In this document: positions 6,438 to 7,149 of the stretch, one piece after another | How the letters are laid out: each line of letters starts with the position of its first letter | How positions within the stretch are numbered: the stretch's first letter is position 1 | Assembly (NCBI GenBank): GCA_002282555.1 | Contig: NCJR01000098.1 | Coordinates: 1-7,149, forward strand | Source: Rhodobacterales bacterium 34-62-10 | Lineage (GTDB): Bacteria > Pseudomonadota > Alphaproteobacteria > Rhodobacterales > Rhodobacteraceae | Direction of reading: 5' to 3' | DNA: 7,149 nucleotides | Translations under genes and position numbers: made by a program | The notes under the pieces: model-generated | The model's database searches: none | Told to the model about the DNA's origin: nothing | Seen by the model: the letters and a program-made list of their open reading frames with translations, nothing else

Positions 6438-7149
6438 ATGACGCAGCGCGCGCCGGCGTGCCACCCTCGCCCAGGTCCCAGAACAGCCCCGCCATCAGGC
6501 GCAACGCATCGCGGCACACCGGCTTGAGGACATGTTCATTCGGCGCATGCTGCGAGCAGCCGCGATAGGAGTGGGGCACCCAGACCGTGGGCAGGCCCAG
6601 AATATCGGTGAAACTGTCATTGGGCAGCGATCCCGCCAGATTGGGCAGGATATGGGGCGCGCGTCCGGCGCTGCGGGTCAGGCTCTCGGCCACGAACGCC
6701 ACCCAAGGATGATCCGGGTCCAGCCGCGTCGCGCGGAAAAACCCGCGATCATGCGGCTCGATCCGCACTGCCTCGAACCCATGCGCATCCAGATGGCGGC
6801 GCAGCGCGGGCAGGATATCCTCGGGGTCGGTCCCCACCACATAGCGCAGCTGACAGGTGGCGCGGGCATGGGCCGATATCGCGTTCACCGGCGCCTCGGG
6901 CACACCGCTTTTCATCGCCAGCACCGCAAAACTGTTCCAGCCATAGGCGCGCTCCACGGGCGTCAGGCTTTCCTCGCCCCAATCGGCATTGATCGCGGGA
7001 CCATCCTCGCTGTCGATGGGCAGACCGTCCAGTGCCGCGCGCACCGCTGGCGTCAGACTGTCGGGCCGCCATTCGGGAATGGCGATCTGCCCGCGCCGGT
7101 CGGTGATCGTGGTCAGGGCATGGGCCAGAATCATCGCCGGATCAGCCAG
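6436..7149 (-). CDS. M20-family metallopeptidase, C-terminal part (5' end outside window)
   Basis: The frame stays open to the window edge: LADPA precedes the first in-frame Met at 7134, so that Met is internal and the gene starts outside. 237 residues are visible. They cover most of the dimerisation domain and the end of the catalytic domain of a zinc/cobalt M20 peptidase (carnosinase, aminoacylase and deacetylase relatives). Signs are the [25 protein letters not shown] segment (visible residues 89-113), which matches the NxIPxxAxxxxxxR edge of the M20 lid domain, SLPNDSF (174-180), and HAPNEH (201-206), where His201 is the usual C-terminal metal ligand. The N-terminal metal ligands are not visible. 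No signal peptide can be assessed. The MBL-fold gene follows after 10 bp on the same strand, so the two form an operon. Substrate is unknown: a dipeptide, N-acyl amino acid or similar amide. Confidence 0.88.
   Translation of the reverse strand: MADPAMILAHALTTITDRRGQIAIPEWRPDSLTPAVRAALDGLPIDSEDGPAINADWGEESLTPVERAYGWNSFAVLAMKSGVPEAPVNAISAHARATCQLRYVVGTDPEDILPALRRHLDAHGFEAVRIEPHDRGFFRATRLDPDHPWVAFVAESLTRSAGRAPHILPNLAGSLPNDSFTDILGLPTVWVPHSYRGCSQHAPNEHVLKPVCRDALRLMAGLFWDLGEGGTPARAAS

Noticed and set aside
6426..6464. Longer MBL protein starting at 6464
   Set aside because: It would add 13 Arg-rich residues ahead of the signal peptide and overlap the peptidase gene by 29 bp, whereas the start at 6425 has a GAGGG site at good spacing.

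Overview
The window is GC-rich, densely coding bacterial DNA. Codon use and protein styles fit an alphaproteobacterium, most likely a Rhodobacteraceae-type marine or soil bacterium. This is an inference from protein style; there is no rRNA or other phylogenetic marker to fix it. Six protein genes cover nearly everything. No RNA genes, insertion sequences, CRISPR arrays or phage genes are visible.

Left block (1-2185, + strand): the 3' part of a medium-chain (MDR) NAD(P)-dependent alcohol dehydrogenase, then, after 6 bp, a complete AMP-forming acyl-CoA synthetase. They look like the end of a small catabolic operon that oxidises a substrate and activates an acid to its CoA thioester.

Spacer (2186-2412): 227 bp without a gene. 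It is filled in its first two thirds by three different short tandem repeat arrays (10 bp, 5-6 bp and 16-17 bp units), followed by a GC-rich inverted repeat and a weak ribosome binding region.

Central block (2413-5488, + strand): a compact L-fucosylation cassette. It encodes a GT10-family fucosyltransferase, GDP-mannose 4,6-dehydratase (gmd) and GDP-L-fucose synthase (fcl). The last two convert GDP-mannose to GDP-L-fucose, and the first is of the family that uses GDP-L-fucose as donor, so donor synthesis and transfer sit together. The acceptor glycan and the enzymes making GDP-mannose are not encoded here. Two GC-rich inverted repeats lie in the 88-bp gap between the transferase and gmd.

Right block (5514-7149, - strand, convergent with the cassette across 25 bp): an M20-family metallopeptidase (its 5' end lies beyond the window) followed after 10 bp by an exported metallo-beta-lactamase-fold protein. 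In the latter the usual HxHxDH zinc motif is replaced by GGQDHR while the distal ligands are kept.

The most interesting points are the self-contained fucosylation cassette set between unrelated metabolic genes, the layered repeats in front of it, and the altered metal site of the MBL-fold protein.
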